A DNA stretch of 64,000 nt from Streptomyces sp. AJS327 (GTDB taxonomy: Bacteria; Actinomycetota; Actinomycetes; Streptomycetales; Streptomycetaceae). Below the pieces are notes generated by a model. The model was not told where the DNA came from. It saw nothing but the letters and a program-made list of their open reading frames with translations, and did no database searches. The stretch is from assembly GCF_013450295.1 (NCBI RefSeq), contig NZ_SKBR01000001.1:252001-316000 (forward strand). Reading direction: 5' to 3'. Positions 7,306 to 16,172 of the stretch are shown here, one piece after another. The position numbers were made by a program, and so were the translations under genes. How positions within the stretch are numbered: position 1 is the stretch's first letter; each line of letters begins with the position of its first letter.

Positions 7306-8943
7306 GTGACTCCAGCCCCCGTCGCCCCCGTGGGTGACGGCAACAGCGTCCACCGCTTCCTCGACGTCCACCTGGAGGAGGGGCGGGGCGAGGCGGTGTG
7401 TGTACGGACCGAGCACGAGACGTGGACCTACCGCGAGCTGCACCGCCGCTCCTGCCAGGCGGCGAACGCCTTCGCCGCCGCCGGGGCGGGGTACGAGACG
7501 CGCGTCGCCCTGGTCGCTCCGGACACCCCGGACTATCTCGCCTGTGTGCTGGGCCTGTTGCGGATCGGCGCGGTCCCGGTGCCGCTCGCCACCCAGCTGA
7601 CCTCGGACGACCTCGCCCGGGTCTTCGCGGACTGCCGTCCGCTGCTGGCGGTGGCCGGACCCGAGCAGCTGGCCACCGTACGGGCGGCGCCCGGCGCGGC
7701 CGGGCTGGCGAAGGCGAGCTGGCCGCGCCGGGTGTGGGTGCTGGGCGAACCGCCGGAGGGGGCGGAGGAGCCCGCGCTGGACGCGGTGCTGTCCGGCGAG
7801 TCCGAGGACCGGCCGATCAGCCCGACCAGTCTGGACGACACGGCCGTCATCCAGTACACCTCGGGCAGTACCGGGGCGCCGCGCGGCGTGGTCCACCTGC
7901 ACCGGGGGCTGCTGGCGCTGCTGGAGGGGCTGCCGACCCGGCTCGGGCTGACCGCCTCCGACCGCTGCCTGTCCGGGGCGAAGCTGTCCTTCGGCTACGG
8001 CTTCGGCAACTCCTTCCTCTTCCCGCTCGCGGCCGGGGCGAGCACCCTGCTGATGCCCGAGACGGCGGACGCCGCCCGGCTGTTGCGGCTGGTGGCCCGG
8101 GGCCGCCCCACGGTGCTGTGCGCGGTGCCCGCGCTGTACTCCGCGATGCTCGCGGTGGCCGACCGGGGCGCGGACGTCGACCTGTCGAGCGTCCGGCTCT
8201 GCGTCTCGGCGGGGGAGCCGCTGCCCGCCAGCCTCGCGGACCGCTGGCGCGAGCGGTTCGGACTGGAGATCCTCAACGGCCTCGGCTCCACGGAGTGCCT
8301 GCACATCTTCATCGCGACGGAGCCGGGGACCACCCCGCCCGGCAGCTCCGGCACCCTGGTCCCGGGCTTCGAGGCGGAGTTGCGGGACGAGGAGGGGCGG
8401 CGGCTCGGCCCGGGCGAGATCGGCCACCTCTGGGTGCGGTCCGAGGCGAACGCGGCCCGCTACTGGAACAACCACCCCGCGTCCGTCGCCACCATGGTGG
8501 GCGGCTGGACGCGGACCGGTGACCAGCTCAGCCGGGACGAGGACGGGGTGTTCTGGTTCGTCGCCCGCTCCGACGACGTCCTCAAGGCGGGCGGGTACAA
8601 GGTGGCGCCCACCGAGATCGAGGACTGCCTGCTGCGGCACCCGGCCGTCCGGGAGTGCGCGGTGATCGGGGTGCCCGGCGCACACGCCACCACCGAGATC
8701 GTGGCCTACGTCCGACCGGAGAGCACCCGGGACGGCGACGGCGCCCCGGAAGCGGCCGACCCGCCGGACGCGGCGGCGCTCCGCCGCGAGTTGCGCCGTC
8801 ACGTCCGGGACGGGCTGGCCGCCTACAAGCGGCCGCGCGTCCTGCGGGTGGTGGACGACCTGCCGCGCACCGCGACCGGCAAGATCGCCCGGCACACCCT
8901 GCGGGCCGAGGCCGTCGCCGGGGCCGCCGCCCCCACCGACTGA
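7306..8943 (+). CDS. Aryl-CoA ligase, benzoate/anthranilate-CoA ligase type (AuaEII-like)
   Basis: 545 aa, GTG start with GGAGGTGA 8 nt upstream. An ANL-superfamily enzyme: ATP-dependent adenylation of an aryl acid, then thioesterification. Phosphate-binding motif YTSGSTGAPRGVVH is near residue 183. The hinge and C-domain are in TGDQLSRDEDGVFWFVARSDDVLKAGGYKV, and the catalytic Lys is in PRTATGKIARH at the C-terminus. Overall layout is that of the benzoate-CoA ligase family. Beside KS/CLF/ACP and UbiA it most likely activates anthranilate as polyketide starter; the substrate is inferred, not read from the sequence. It is the last gene of the + operon. Confidence 0.87.
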   Translation: MTPAPVAPVGDGNSVHRFLDVHLEEGRGEAVCVRTEHETWTYRELHRRSCQAANAFAAAGAGYETRVALVAPDTPDYLACVLGLLRIGAVPVPLATQLTSDDLARVFADCRPLLAVAGPEQLATVRAAPGAAGLAKASWPRRVWVLGEPPEGAEEPALDAVLSGESEDRPISPTSLDDTAVIQYTSGSTGAPRGVVHLHRGLLALLEGLPTRLGLTASDRCLSGAKLSFGYGFGNSFLFPLAAGASTLLMPETADAARLLRLVARGRPTVLCAVPALYSAMLAVADRGADVDLSSVRLCVSAGEPLPASLADRWRERFGLEILNGLGSTECLHIFIATEPGTTPPGSSGTLVPGFEAELRDEEGRRLGPGEIGHLWVRSEANAARYWNNHPASVATMVGGWTRTGDQLSRDEDGVFWFVARSDDVLKAGGYKVAPTEIEDCLLRHPAVRECAVIGVPGAHATTEIVAYVRPESTRDGDGAPEAADPPDAAALRRELRRHVRDGLAAYKRPRVLRVVDDLPRTATGKIARHTLRAEAVAGAAAPTD

Positions 8944-9016
8944 CCACCCGCCGGAGGCAGGGCGCCCGGCCGGGCCCGAACTCCCGGCCGGGGACGCCCG
9001 GCGCCCGGGACGTCCG

Positions 9017-9056
9017 CGCCCCGGTCCGGGCGCGCGGACGCGGCCGGACCGGGGCG
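9017..9056. terminator. Terminator between convergent operons
   Basis: A perfect 13-bp stem (CGCCCCGGTCCGG at 9017-9029 with its complement at 9044-9056) and a 14-nt loop lie between the ligase stop and the SDR stop. It can serve both strands. Confidence 0.75.
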
Positions 9057-9101
9057 GGGGCGGTGGTGTTCCGGGCCGTCAGGGCCCGGGCGCCCGGTGC
9101 G

Positions 9102-10001
9102 TCAGGGCACCAGGTAGTCGCGCAGGCCCTCCTCGAAGGGGGTCAGCCGCAGGTCGAACTCCTTGAGCAGCGGCTCGGTGTCGGCGACGAAGTCCTCCAC
9201 CATGAAGTCCAGCGCGTTCGGGGTGATCAGCGGCCCGGGGAGCTTGGCCAGCAGCCGGGCGCCGGGCCGGGAGACCCGGTCCGGCACGGTGACGACGCGG
9301 CGGCCGCGGCCCACGAGGTCGAGCGCGGTGCGCAGCATGTGCGCCATGGACATCCGGTCGGGGCCGCCGATCTCGAAGGTGCCCTGCGGCCCGTCGCTGT
9401 CCATCGCCTGGCTGACGACGGTGCCGATGTCGTCCGCGAACACCGGCTGGTGGAGCTGGTCGCCGCCCTGGGGCAGCGGCAGCACCGGCAGGGCGCGGGC
9501 GGCCCGGATGATCCGGTTGATGCCGTTGTCGCGGGGGCCGTAGACGAAGGCGGGACGCACCACCAGGTGCTCCATCCCGGACTCGGTGACGGCCTGTTCG
9601 CCACGGCGGATGGCGCGGTAGTACGGCTTGCTGGGGTTCTCGGTGACGCCGACACCGGAGATGAACACGTACCGGCGCACCCCGGCGTCCCGGGCGGCGC
9701 GGACCAGCCGTTCGGTGCCGAGCCCGTCGTACTCCAGGAAGGTGTGCCGCAACTGCGGTCGTTCGAAGGGGTAGTTGGGGAAGTTGGCGCTCTGCACGAC
9801 CACGTCGGCGCCCTCGACGGCGGGCCCGAGCGTGGTCGGGTCGAGCATGTCGCCCCAGCGGTAGCCGGCGTGGTGCGCCGCGAGCCGCTGGTTGTGGGTG
9901 ACGACGGTGACGTCCCAGCCGGTGGCCCGCAGGGCCTCCACGATGGCGCCGCCGATGAATCCTCGGCCGCCGACGACGGCGGCTGTTCCTCGCTTGGCCA
10001 T
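9102..10001 (-). CDS. Atypical SDR / NAD(P)-dependent epimerase-like reductase (AuaH-like role)
   Basis: 299 aa. N-terminal Rossmann motif VVGGRGFIGGAIVEAL (GxxGxxG). The family Tyr is in PYYRAIRRGEQAV, where the usual Lys position is occupied by Arg/Glu, as in NDUFA9-type atypical SDRs. The substrate-domain segment VVRPAFVYGPRDNG is typical of the extended group. It lies downstream of the FAD monooxygenase on the same strand. In aurachin biosynthesis a flavin monooxygenase (AuaG) and an NADH-dependent reductase (AuaH) act in sequence to move the prenyl group and re-aromatise the ring. The equivalence is inferred from gene company. Confidence 0.75.
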   Translation of the reverse strand: MAKRGTAAVVGGRGFIGGAIVEALRATGWDVTVVTHNQRLAAHHAGYRWGDMLDPTTLGPAVEGADVVVQSANFPNYPFERPQLRHTFLEYDGLGTERLVRAARDAGVRRYVFISGVGVTENPSKPYYRAIRRGEQAVTESGMEHLVVRPAFVYGPRDNGINRIIRAARALPVLPLPQGGDQLHQPVFADDIGTVVSQAMDSDGPQGTFEIGGPDRMSMAHMLRTALDLVGRGRRVVTVPDRVSRPGARLLAKLPGPLITPNALDFMVEDFVADTEPLLKEFDLRLTPFEEGLRDYLVP

Positions 10002-10197
10002 ACCTCACCCGATAGGTCGTTCATGGATGGTCGGACGGTGGGACCGGCGGTGCGGTCCCCGCGCGGTCCCGGGGCCGTGGGCGGAGCGCCAACGCGCGGC
10101 CGGTGGCCGGTCGTTGGGGTCCGTTCGGGCCGCTGGCGGCCCGTGCCCCGGGGAGACGGGACGGGCGTGCGCCGGGCGTCCGGCGCACACCCCGCCG

Positions 10198-11388
10198 TCA
10201 GAGGAGCAGCATCCGCATCCGGGTGCTGAGCGCCGGGACGGACGGTGAGGCGAGTTCCCGGTAGAAGCGCTCCACCAGGCTCATGTCCTTCACCAGCCGG
10301 CGCACCGCGAGGTCACGGGCGGTCTGGATGCCGGGCGCCCGGTTGCTGAGCAGCCGGGCCCACTGGTTGGAGGTGCGCTGCGCGTACGCGACGCGGGCGC
10401 GGCGGCGCTGCTGGAAGGCGGAGAGCCGGGCGGCGCAGGTGTCCCCGGTGCGCAGCGCCTCCTCCACCACCTCGCGGAGGATCGGCACGTCCTCCAGGGT
10501 GAGCGAGCCGCCGAGGCCGAAGTGCGGCAGCATGCCGTGGGCGGCGTCGCCCATCAGCAGCGCGCCGTCCGTCGACCAGCGGGGGACCGTGATGTTCCAC
10601 GGGCGGACCACCGCCGTCCGCCGCACCTGCTCGAAGGCGGCGGCAGGTTCCGGGTCGAGGGAGGCGTAGTGCCGCAGCGTCCGCTCGGGGTCGGTGGCCT
10701 CGGACTCGTGCGCCACGGTGTAGAGCCAGCTGTGCTCCTCACCGAGGCTGACGCAGCCGCCGGAGCCGGTGGACGACAGCGCCTGCCGGGACTCCCGGCT
10801 GGGCAGCGGGCCGCCGACGCCGGTGACGATGACCTGCCCGGAGGGCTGCCAGCGCGAGGAGGCCAGGCCGAGTTCCTCGCGCAGCCGCGAGTTGGCGCCG
10901 TCCGCGCCGATCAGCAGCGGCGTGCGCAACTCCACCGGGCCGTCGGCGCGTTCGGCGCGCAGCGTCCAGGAGGCGCGCTCGCGCACCAGGCTCCAGTCCT
11001 CGACGGAGTCCAGGATGCGGACCCCGGCGCGGAGCGCCGTGTCGCGGAGGATCTCCTCCAGCCGGGACGGAAGGATTCCGAGGAAGGTGCCGCAGCCGAG
11101 TTCGTCCAGCCGGACGCTCAGCCAGGTGTCCTTCTTTCCGGAGACGAACCAGGTGAGGGATTCCAGTTCGGAACCCGCTTTGGCGGCCTCGGGCAGCGCG
11201 CCTAACCAGCGCAGGGTGCGGGTGCCAGGGGGCCAGAGCAGGAATCCGAACACATCGGAAGCCGGTTTGCGGCGTGCTTCGACAATGGCCGTGTCGAATC
11301 CGGAATCAGCCAGCGCAATGCCGGTGGCCAGACCGGCGAGCCCGCCACCGACAATGGTGACATCGGGCTTTTCTTTCGCGCTCACCAT
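10198..11388 (-). CDS. FAD-dependent aromatic monooxygenase, group A (AuaG-like)
   Basis: 396 aa. FAD-binding GxGxxG in VTIVGGGLAGLATGIAL, the second FAD motif GADGANSRLREELG at about residue 160, and the GD motif GDAAHGMLPHFGLGGSLTLED at about 278, all in the spacing of the p-hydroxybenzoate hydroxylase family. It uses NAD(P)H and O2 to hydroxylate or epoxidise a ring. It sits between the methyltransferase and the SDR on the same strand, with gaps of 182 and 196 nt, so each may also have its own signal. Start at ATG 11388; the ribosome-binding site is weak. Confidence 0.85.
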   Translation of the reverse strand: MVSAKEKPDVTIVGGGLAGLATGIALADSGFDTAIVEARRKPASDVFGFLLWPPGTRTLRWLGALPEAAKAGSELESLTWFVSGKKDTWLSVRLDELGCGTFLGILPSRLEEILRDTALRAGVRILDSVEDWSLVRERASWTLRAERADGPVELRTPLLIGADGANSRLREELGLASSRWQPSGQVIVTGVGGPLPSRESRQALSSTGSGGCVSLGEEHSWLYTVAHESEATDPERTLRHYASLDPEPAAAFEQVRRTAVVRPWNITVPRWSTDGALLMGDAAHGMLPHFGLGGSLTLEDVPILREVVEEALRTGDTCAARLSAFQQRRRARVAYAQRTSNQWARLLSNRAPGIQTARDLAVRRLVKDMSLVERFYRELASPSVPALSTRMRMLLL

Positions 11389-11415
11389 GTCGGGCTACGG
11401 TCGGACATGAGAATC

Positions 11416-11428
11416 CTCAGCGCCTGAG
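11416..11428. promoter_or_regulatory. Short inverted repeat upstream of the monooxygenase
   Basis: CTCAG-CGC-CTGAG lies 28 bp before the monooxygenase start, in the 182-nt gap after the methyltransferase. It could be a small operator or part of a leader hairpin. Five-base arms are weak evidence. Confidence 0.2.
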
Positions 11429-11570
11429 AGTGACAACGAACGGCCCCCACACTTGCACTTCCGTGAGGGCCACGCAAGGCCGTTGCGGCCAACTCCCCGG
11501 TTTCCCATGCCGATTGCTCGGAAAACCGGGGTGGAAACCGGGGGTGGGGCCCACCGGGCGGACCGGGGAC

Positions 11571-12581
11571 TCAGCACGCGCGCATCCCCAGCAGGCTCTG
11601 GCCGGCCATCAGCTGGTCCGTCCGCACCTGGCCGAACCCGGCCTCGCGCAGCTCCGGTTCGAGGTCCTCGGCCCGGGGCAGCGCGTAACAGCCCTGGGTG
11701 CAGGCGAGGACGAGGTCGAGCCCGAGCGCGCTGACGCTGGTGCCGTGGAACATCGAGACCAGCACCAGGGTGCCGCCCTCGCGCAGCGCCGCACGCAGGG
11801 TGCGGAACAGCTCGGGCCGTTCCTCCGGCGCGAAGTAGTAGATGTTGTTCATCAACAGCACGACGTCGTACGGGCCGTTCAGCTCGGCCTCGCGCATGTC
11901 GCCCTGGCGGACCTCGAACCGGTCGGTCAGGCCCCAGCGCTTGAGGTTGCCCTGGGCCAACTCGACCGAGGCGGGCTGGACGTCGAGTCCGGTGCCGCTG
12001 GTGCCGGGCTTGCGGGAGGCGGCCCGCAGGTAGACGCCGCTGCCGCAGCCGAGGTCGAGGACCCGGGTGCCGGGCACCTCCTGGACGGTGTCGGTGACGT
12101 ACCCCGCGACGACGCTCTCCGCGATCCGCGAGGACTCCGCGATGGTGCCCGCGTGTTCGCCGAGGTAGTCGCCCAACTCGCCGCCGCGCAGCCGCTCGGG
12201 AAGGTGGCGGTAGACCGAGCCGTGGTACTCGACCTGCTCGTCGATCAGGGCGCGCAGCACGCTGCCGTTCCGGCCGACCAGGGCCTTGGCGCGCTTGCCC
12301 CGGAGCCGGTAGCTGCCTCCGCTCTCGCTCAGTTCGCCCACGGAAACACCGAGTTCCAGCATGAGCCGGAACTGCTGGTGCCGGGTGATTCCCAGTCGTT
12401 CGGCCAGCCCGTCGGCGGAATTCGGAGTGCGCAATTCCGTTAACAGTCCCAAATGTGCTGCCGCGTGCAGAAAATGCGTCCTGGCGAAAGCCTGGGAGTC
12501 CCGCAGCAGAAGCGCGTGCGCGGTGGGATCGGGTTGTCCGAATGCGGCGTTGAGAGTCCTACGCCACTTGCTGGTGGGCAC
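11571..12581 (-). CDS. SAM-dependent methyltransferase, winged-helix O-methyltransferase type
   Basis: 336 aa, GTG start with AAGGAG 8 nt upstream. SAM motif I, VLDLGCGSGVYL, is at about residue 175. An N-terminal ~110-residue helical/winged-helix region (THFLHAAAHLGLLTEL... ITRHQQFRLMLELG) resembles the dimerisation domain of small-molecule O-methyltransferases. The post-motif segment YDVVLLMNNIYYF carries the motif II/III acidic residue. It heads the - strand tailoring group and diverges from the Tat flavoprotein gene. Target inferred: a hydroxyl (or N-hydroxyl) of the quinolone product. I know of no equivalent in the myxobacterial aurachin gene set. Confidence 0.82.
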   Translation of the reverse strand: MPTSKWRRTLNAAFGQPDPTAHALLLRDSQAFARTHFLHAAAHLGLLTELRTPNSADGLAERLGITRHQQFRLMLELGVSVGELSESGGSYRLRGKRAKALVGRNGSVLRALIDEQVEYHGSVYRHLPERLRGGELGDYLGEHAGTIAESSRIAESVVAGYVTDTVQEVPGTRVLDLGCGSGVYLRAASRKPGTSGTGLDVQPASVELAQGNLKRWGLTDRFEVRQGDMREAELNGPYDVVLLMNNIYYFAPEERPELFRTLRAALREGGTLVLVSMFHGTSVSALGLDLVLACTQGCYALPRAEDLEPELREAGFGQVRTDQLMAGQSLLGMRAC

Positions 12582-12647
12582 CGCCGGTTCTCCTTAGGTC
12601 GGAAAGGGTGAGAAAGAATCGGAGTAGCCTTAGCGTAGATCTCCCGC

Positions 12648-12675
12648 TTGACGCGTACCAGACGCCCGGTACGGT
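12648..12675 (+). promoter_or_regulatory. Promoter with embedded palindromic operator (divergent region)
   Basis: TTGACG (12648-12653) and TACGGT (12670-12675), 16 bp apart, resemble -35 and -10 elements for the flavoprotein gene. Between and overlapping them is CGTACC-N8-GGTACG (12654-12673), a perfect 6-bp-arm inverted repeat. A protein bound here would block this promoter and might affect the divergent methyltransferase operon. Confidence 0.5.
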
Positions 12676-12749
12676 CACTTTCGCGCGAGACGGCGCCATG
12701 ATCTTTCGTGAGCGGGTTTACGGAGCGGATACGGAGCGAGGAGGCCCCG

Positions 12750-14528
12750 GTGTCAGAGAACCCCTTGGAGCACGCGTCGAGACGGCGGTTCGTCGGTGGA
12801 GCGGTCGGCGCCGGTGCGGTGGCCGCCTTCGGGCTGGGGGCCTCCACCGCGGGCAGCGCGCGGGCGGCCGAGGCCAAGGGCCGGGAGGTGGCCGTCTTCG
12901 GCGCCGGCGTGGCCGGGCTCACCGCCGCGCAGGAGCTGGCCGAACGCGGCTTCCGGGTCACCGTCTACGAACGCAAGGAGCTGGGCGGCAAGTCCCGCTC
13001 CATCCCGTTCAAGGGCAGTGGCACCGGCGGCCGGAAGGACCTACCGGGCGAGCACGGCTGGCGCTTCGTCCCCGGCTTCTACCGCCACCTGCCCGAGACG
13101 ATGGAGCGCGTCCCGGGCGCCTCCGGCGGCAGCGTCCACGACCATCTGCGGCCGGTCGAGGGCGTGCTGTACTCCCGTACCGGCGGCCGGGAGGACCTCC
13201 AGCTGGAGTCCGCCGCGAAGGACCTCCCCACCCCGGAGGAGTTCCAGCGCCTGATCGTGGCGATGCTCCAGCAGGTCACCGCGCTGCCGATGCGGGAACT
13301 GCTGTTCTTCGCCCGGCAGATGGCGATCTTCGCGACCAGTGGGCAGGCCCGGCGGCACGGCCAGTGGGAGAAGACCACCTGGCAGGACTTCATGCGGACC
13401 GAGCGGATGAGCGAGGAGTACCGCAAGATGTTCGTCGAGGGGCTGACCACCGCGCTGGTCGCCTCCCGTCCCGACATGGCCTCAGCCCGCGCCACCGGCA
13501 TCCTCACCGAGCTGTACTTCTACTCCCTCGCGGGCAAGGGCAGCACCGAGCACATGGGCCGGGTGCTGGACGGCCCGACCAGCGAGGTGTGGATCGGCCC
13601 CTGGGTCGAGTACCTCCGCGAGCGCGGCGTCACCTTCCGGGTGGGCTGGGAGGTCGAGGGCCTGTCCCTCACCGACGGCCGGATATCCGGCGCCCGGGTC
13701 CGCGACGCCAGCGGCGGGCGGCGGAACGTCACCGCCGACTGGTACGTCTGCGCCATCCCCGCCGAGCGGGCCCGGAAGCTGTGGAGCGCCGAGGTGCGCT
13801 CCGCGGACCCCGCGCTGGCCAGGATGGACGAGCTGCGCACCGAGTGGATGAACGGCATCCAATTCTACCTGGACAAACCCACGCCCGTGGTGAACGGCTT
13901 CGTCGACTACGTCGACTCGCCCTGGGCGCTGGTCTCCTACAGCCAGGCGCAGAACTGGGACCGGGACCTCGCCGCCGACTACGGCGACGGCAGCGCCCGC
14001 GAGTGCGTGTCGGTGAACATCGCGCACTGGGACAACCCCGGCATCGTGTACAAGAAGCCGGCCCGCGAGTGCACCCCCGAGGAGATCGCCGAGGAGACCC
14101 TCGCCCAGATGCGCGCGGCGCTGGAGGACACCGGCCGCACGGTGCTGCCGGAGTCCGCCGTGCGGTCCTGGCACCTCGACCCGGCCATCACCCACCCCGG
14201 CGACGGCTCCACGGCCCGCAACGACGAACCGCTGATCGTCTCGGTGGTGGGCTCCTGGGACGCCCGTCCGGAACCGGCGAGCGCCATCGGGAACCTCTTC
14301 CTCGCCGCCGACTACGTTCGCGACAACCTCAGCTGCGCCACCATGGAGGGCGCCAACGAGACCGCGAAGCGGGCCGTCAACGCCCTGCTGGAGGCGGCCG
14401 GTTCGGACGCCGACGGCTGCGTGACGCACGACCTGTACGCGCCGCCGGAGTTCCGGCTGCTGCGCAAGGCGGACGACGCGCGCTACAAGCTCGGGCTCGA
14501 CCACGTGCTGGACACGCCCTGGCCGTAG
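12750..14528 (+). CDS. Tat-signal FAD-dependent amine-oxidase/desaturase-like oxidoreductase
   Basis: 592 aa from GTG 12750, placed by the GAGGAGG ribosome-binding site; an in-frame GTG at 12708 lacks one. Residues ~11-45 form a twin-arginine signal (SRRRFVGG then a hydrophobic Ala/Gly run), so the protein is probably exported folded with FAD bound. The FAD motif VFGAGVAGLTAAQELAERGF follows directly, with the dinucleotide-binding glutamate in VYERKELGGKSRS. The C-terminus ends with an FAD-binding stretch (LFLAADYVRDNLSCATMEGANE) like phytoene-desaturase and hydroxysqualene-dehydroxylase relatives. It is a single gene divergent from the methyltransferase. The substrate is unknown; oxidation of a prenyl chain or of a membrane-released intermediate is possible. 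Confidence 0.82.
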   Translation: MSENPLEHASRRRFVGGAVGAGAVAAFGLGASTAGSARAAEAKGREVAVFGAGVAGLTAAQELAERGFRVTVYERKELGGKSRSIPFKGSGTGGRKDLPGEHGWRFVPGFYRHLPETMERVPGASGGSVHDHLRPVEGVLYSRTGGREDLQLESAAKDLPTPEEFQRLIVAMLQQVTALPMRELLFFARQMAIFATSGQARRHGQWEKTTWQDFMRTERMSEEYRKMFVEGLTTALVASRPDMASARATGILTELYFYSLAGKGSTEHMGRVLDGPTSEVWIGPWVEYLRERGVTFRVGWEVEGLSLTDGRISGARVRDASGGRRNVTADWYVCAIPAERARKLWSAEVRSADPALARMDELRTEWMNGIQFYLDKPTPVVNGFVDYVDSPWALVSYSQAQNWDRDLAADYGDGSARECVSVNIAHWDNPGIVYKKPARECTPEEIAEETLAQMRAALEDTGRTVLPESAVRSWHLDPAITHPGDGSTARNDEPLIVSVVGSWDARPEPASAIGNLFLAADYVRDNLSCATMEGANETAKRAVNALLEAAGSDADGCVTHDLYAPPEFRLLRKADDARYKLGLDHVLDTPWP

Positions 14529-14584
14529 ACCGCCCCCGCTGACGACCGGCGCTGACGGTCGGCGCGAGCGGCGGACGGCGAGCG

Positions 14585-14633
14585 GAGCGCGAGGGGGCCG
14601 TCACCCACCACGGGTGACGGCCCCCTCGCGCTC
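14585..14633. terminator. Strong bidirectional terminator
   Basis: A perfect 22-bp stem (14585-14606 with 14612-14633; arm begins GAGCGCGAGGGGG) and a 5-nt loop lie between the convergent flavoprotein and P450 genes, 57 nt and 7 nt from their stops. Confidence 0.92.
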
Positions 14634-14639
14634 CCGGCC

Positions 14640-16172
14640 TCAGCGGCGGCGCAGCACCATCCGCAGGCCGCCCAACGGACGCAGTGTGACGGTCGGTTGC
14701 AGCTTCGGCACCCCACCGGGGACCAGGTCCAGCCGGAACCGCTGGGCGATCATCGCCAGCGCCACCGCCGTCTCGATCAGCGCGAAGGTGTTGCCCACAC
14801 AGCCGCGCCGCCCGCTGCCGAACGGGATGAAGGCGTGCCGGTGCCGTTCGGCCCCGCCGCCGGGCAGGAACCGCTCGGGCGAGAAGCCCTCCGGGTTGTC
14901 CCACGCCTCGGGGTGCCGGTGCACCAGGTACGGCGGCACCGCGACGGTGCTGCCCGCCGGGATGGGCACCCCGTCCACCTCGTCGTCCTCCACCGCGTTC
15001 CGCTCCAGCGTCCAGAACGGCGGGTAGAGCCGCATCGCCTCGCTCAGCACCGCCTTGGTCCACGGCAGCCGGTCCAGGTCCGCCACCGACGGCGGGGCGC
15101 CGCCGAGTTCGGCGTCCACCTCGGCCTCCAGCCGCTCCCGCGCCGAGGGGTGCGCGGCCAGGAGGTACAGCGCCCAGGTCAGCGTGGTGGCGCTGGTCTC
15201 GTGCCCGGCCATCAGGAACGTGACGACCTCGTCCCGGAGTTGGCGGTCACTGATCTGACCGCCGTCCTCGTAGCGGGCGTTGAGCAGCGCGTCCATCAGG
15301 TCGCGCTCGTCCTCCCGCGCGGGGGCCGCCCGCCGCTCCGCGGTCAGCCGCTCCACCACCTCGTCGATCGCCCGGACCGTGGCCCGCCACCTGCGGTAGC
15401 CGGGGGTGGTGCGCAGCCCCAGCATCGGCGCGGGCAGCAGCAGCGGGTTGCGCATCGCGGTCACCGCGAAGTCCTGCATCCCGGTCACCGAGGACGAGAT
15501 CCGCGCCCCCGGACGGGTCAGGTCGGCGCCGAACAGCGCCTCGCCCACGATGTTCAGCGTCAGCAGGCTCATCGCCTCCGACGCGTCGACCAGCCGCCCG
15601 TCCGGCAGCCGCTCCCACTCCGCCAGCGTCTTCTCGGTGTTGCGCACCATCACCGGTTGCAGGGCGCTGACCCTGCGGTAGCCGAACAGCGGCTGGATCA
15701 GGCGGCGTTGCCGCTCCCACAGCGCGCCCTCACTGGTGACCAGCCCGTCGCCGAGGAAGATCCGCAGCGGCTTGTAGGTGGCCGCCTTCCGGTAGTTGTC
15801 CTGCCGGGAGACGAACACGTGCTCCGCGTGGGCCGGATGGCTCAGCAGGAACAACGGGTGGCCGGGGATCGGGATCCGCACCCGGTCCCCGTACTCGCGG
15901 TACAGGCCGATGGCGGCGGCCAGCGGATCGCGGCCGATCGCGGCCAGCAGCCCGGGCGCCGCCCGCCGCGGCGGCCCCGGCACCCCGCCCGGCAGCGCGC
16001 GCCGCGCCGCGTCGGCTGCTGAGCGCCGTGCCGAACCTCCGGACGTGTCCGGCGAGTTGGCCGCCTCCCGCGGCTCGCCGGACCGCGTCGCGTCCTGTGA
16101 CTCCGGTGACACCTGTTCCCCCTTCGCGTCGCTCCACCGCTCCCCGCGCCCCTCCGGGCCCCTGGCCCTCAC
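14640..16172 (-). CDS. Cytochrome P450 (first of a tandem pair)
   Basis: 510 aa from the GTG that overlaps the preceding P450's TGA (GTGA, 16169-16172). A GTG at 16112 has a better ribosome-binding site (GGGGGAACAG) and would give 490 aa, removing only a disordered N-terminus. P450 landmarks: I-helix MAGHETSATT, K-helix EAMRLYPP, heme-binding FGSGRRGCVGNTFALIE with the axial Cys. The 'FGxGRRxCxGNxFALIE' form is that of the eukaryote-like bacterial P450s also found acting on terpenes. Likely tailors the prenyl chain or N-hydroxylates the quinolone. Separate ferredoxin and reductase must come from elsewhere. Confidence 0.9.
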   Translation of the reverse strand: MRARGPEGRGERWSDAKGEQVSPESQDATRSGEPREAANSPDTSGGSARRSAADAARRALPGGVPGPPRRAAPGLLAAIGRDPLAAAIGLYREYGDRVRIPIPGHPLFLLSHPAHAEHVFVSRQDNYRKAATYKPLRIFLGDGLVTSEGALWERQRRLIQPLFGYRRVSALQPVMVRNTEKTLAEWERLPDGRLVDASEAMSLLTLNIVGEALFGADLTRPGARISSSVTGMQDFAVTAMRNPLLLPAPMLGLRTTPGYRRWRATVRAIDEVVERLTAERRAAPAREDERDLMDALLNARYEDGGQISDRQLRDEVVTFLMAGHETSATTLTWALYLLAAHPSARERLEAEVDAELGGAPPSVADLDRLPWTKAVLSEAMRLYPPFWTLERNAVEDDEVDGVPIPAGSTVAVPPYLVHRHPEAWDNPEGFSPERFLPGGGAERHRHAFIPFGSGRRGCVGNTFALIETAVALAMIAQRFRLDLVPGGVPKLQPTVTLRPLGGLRMVLRRR

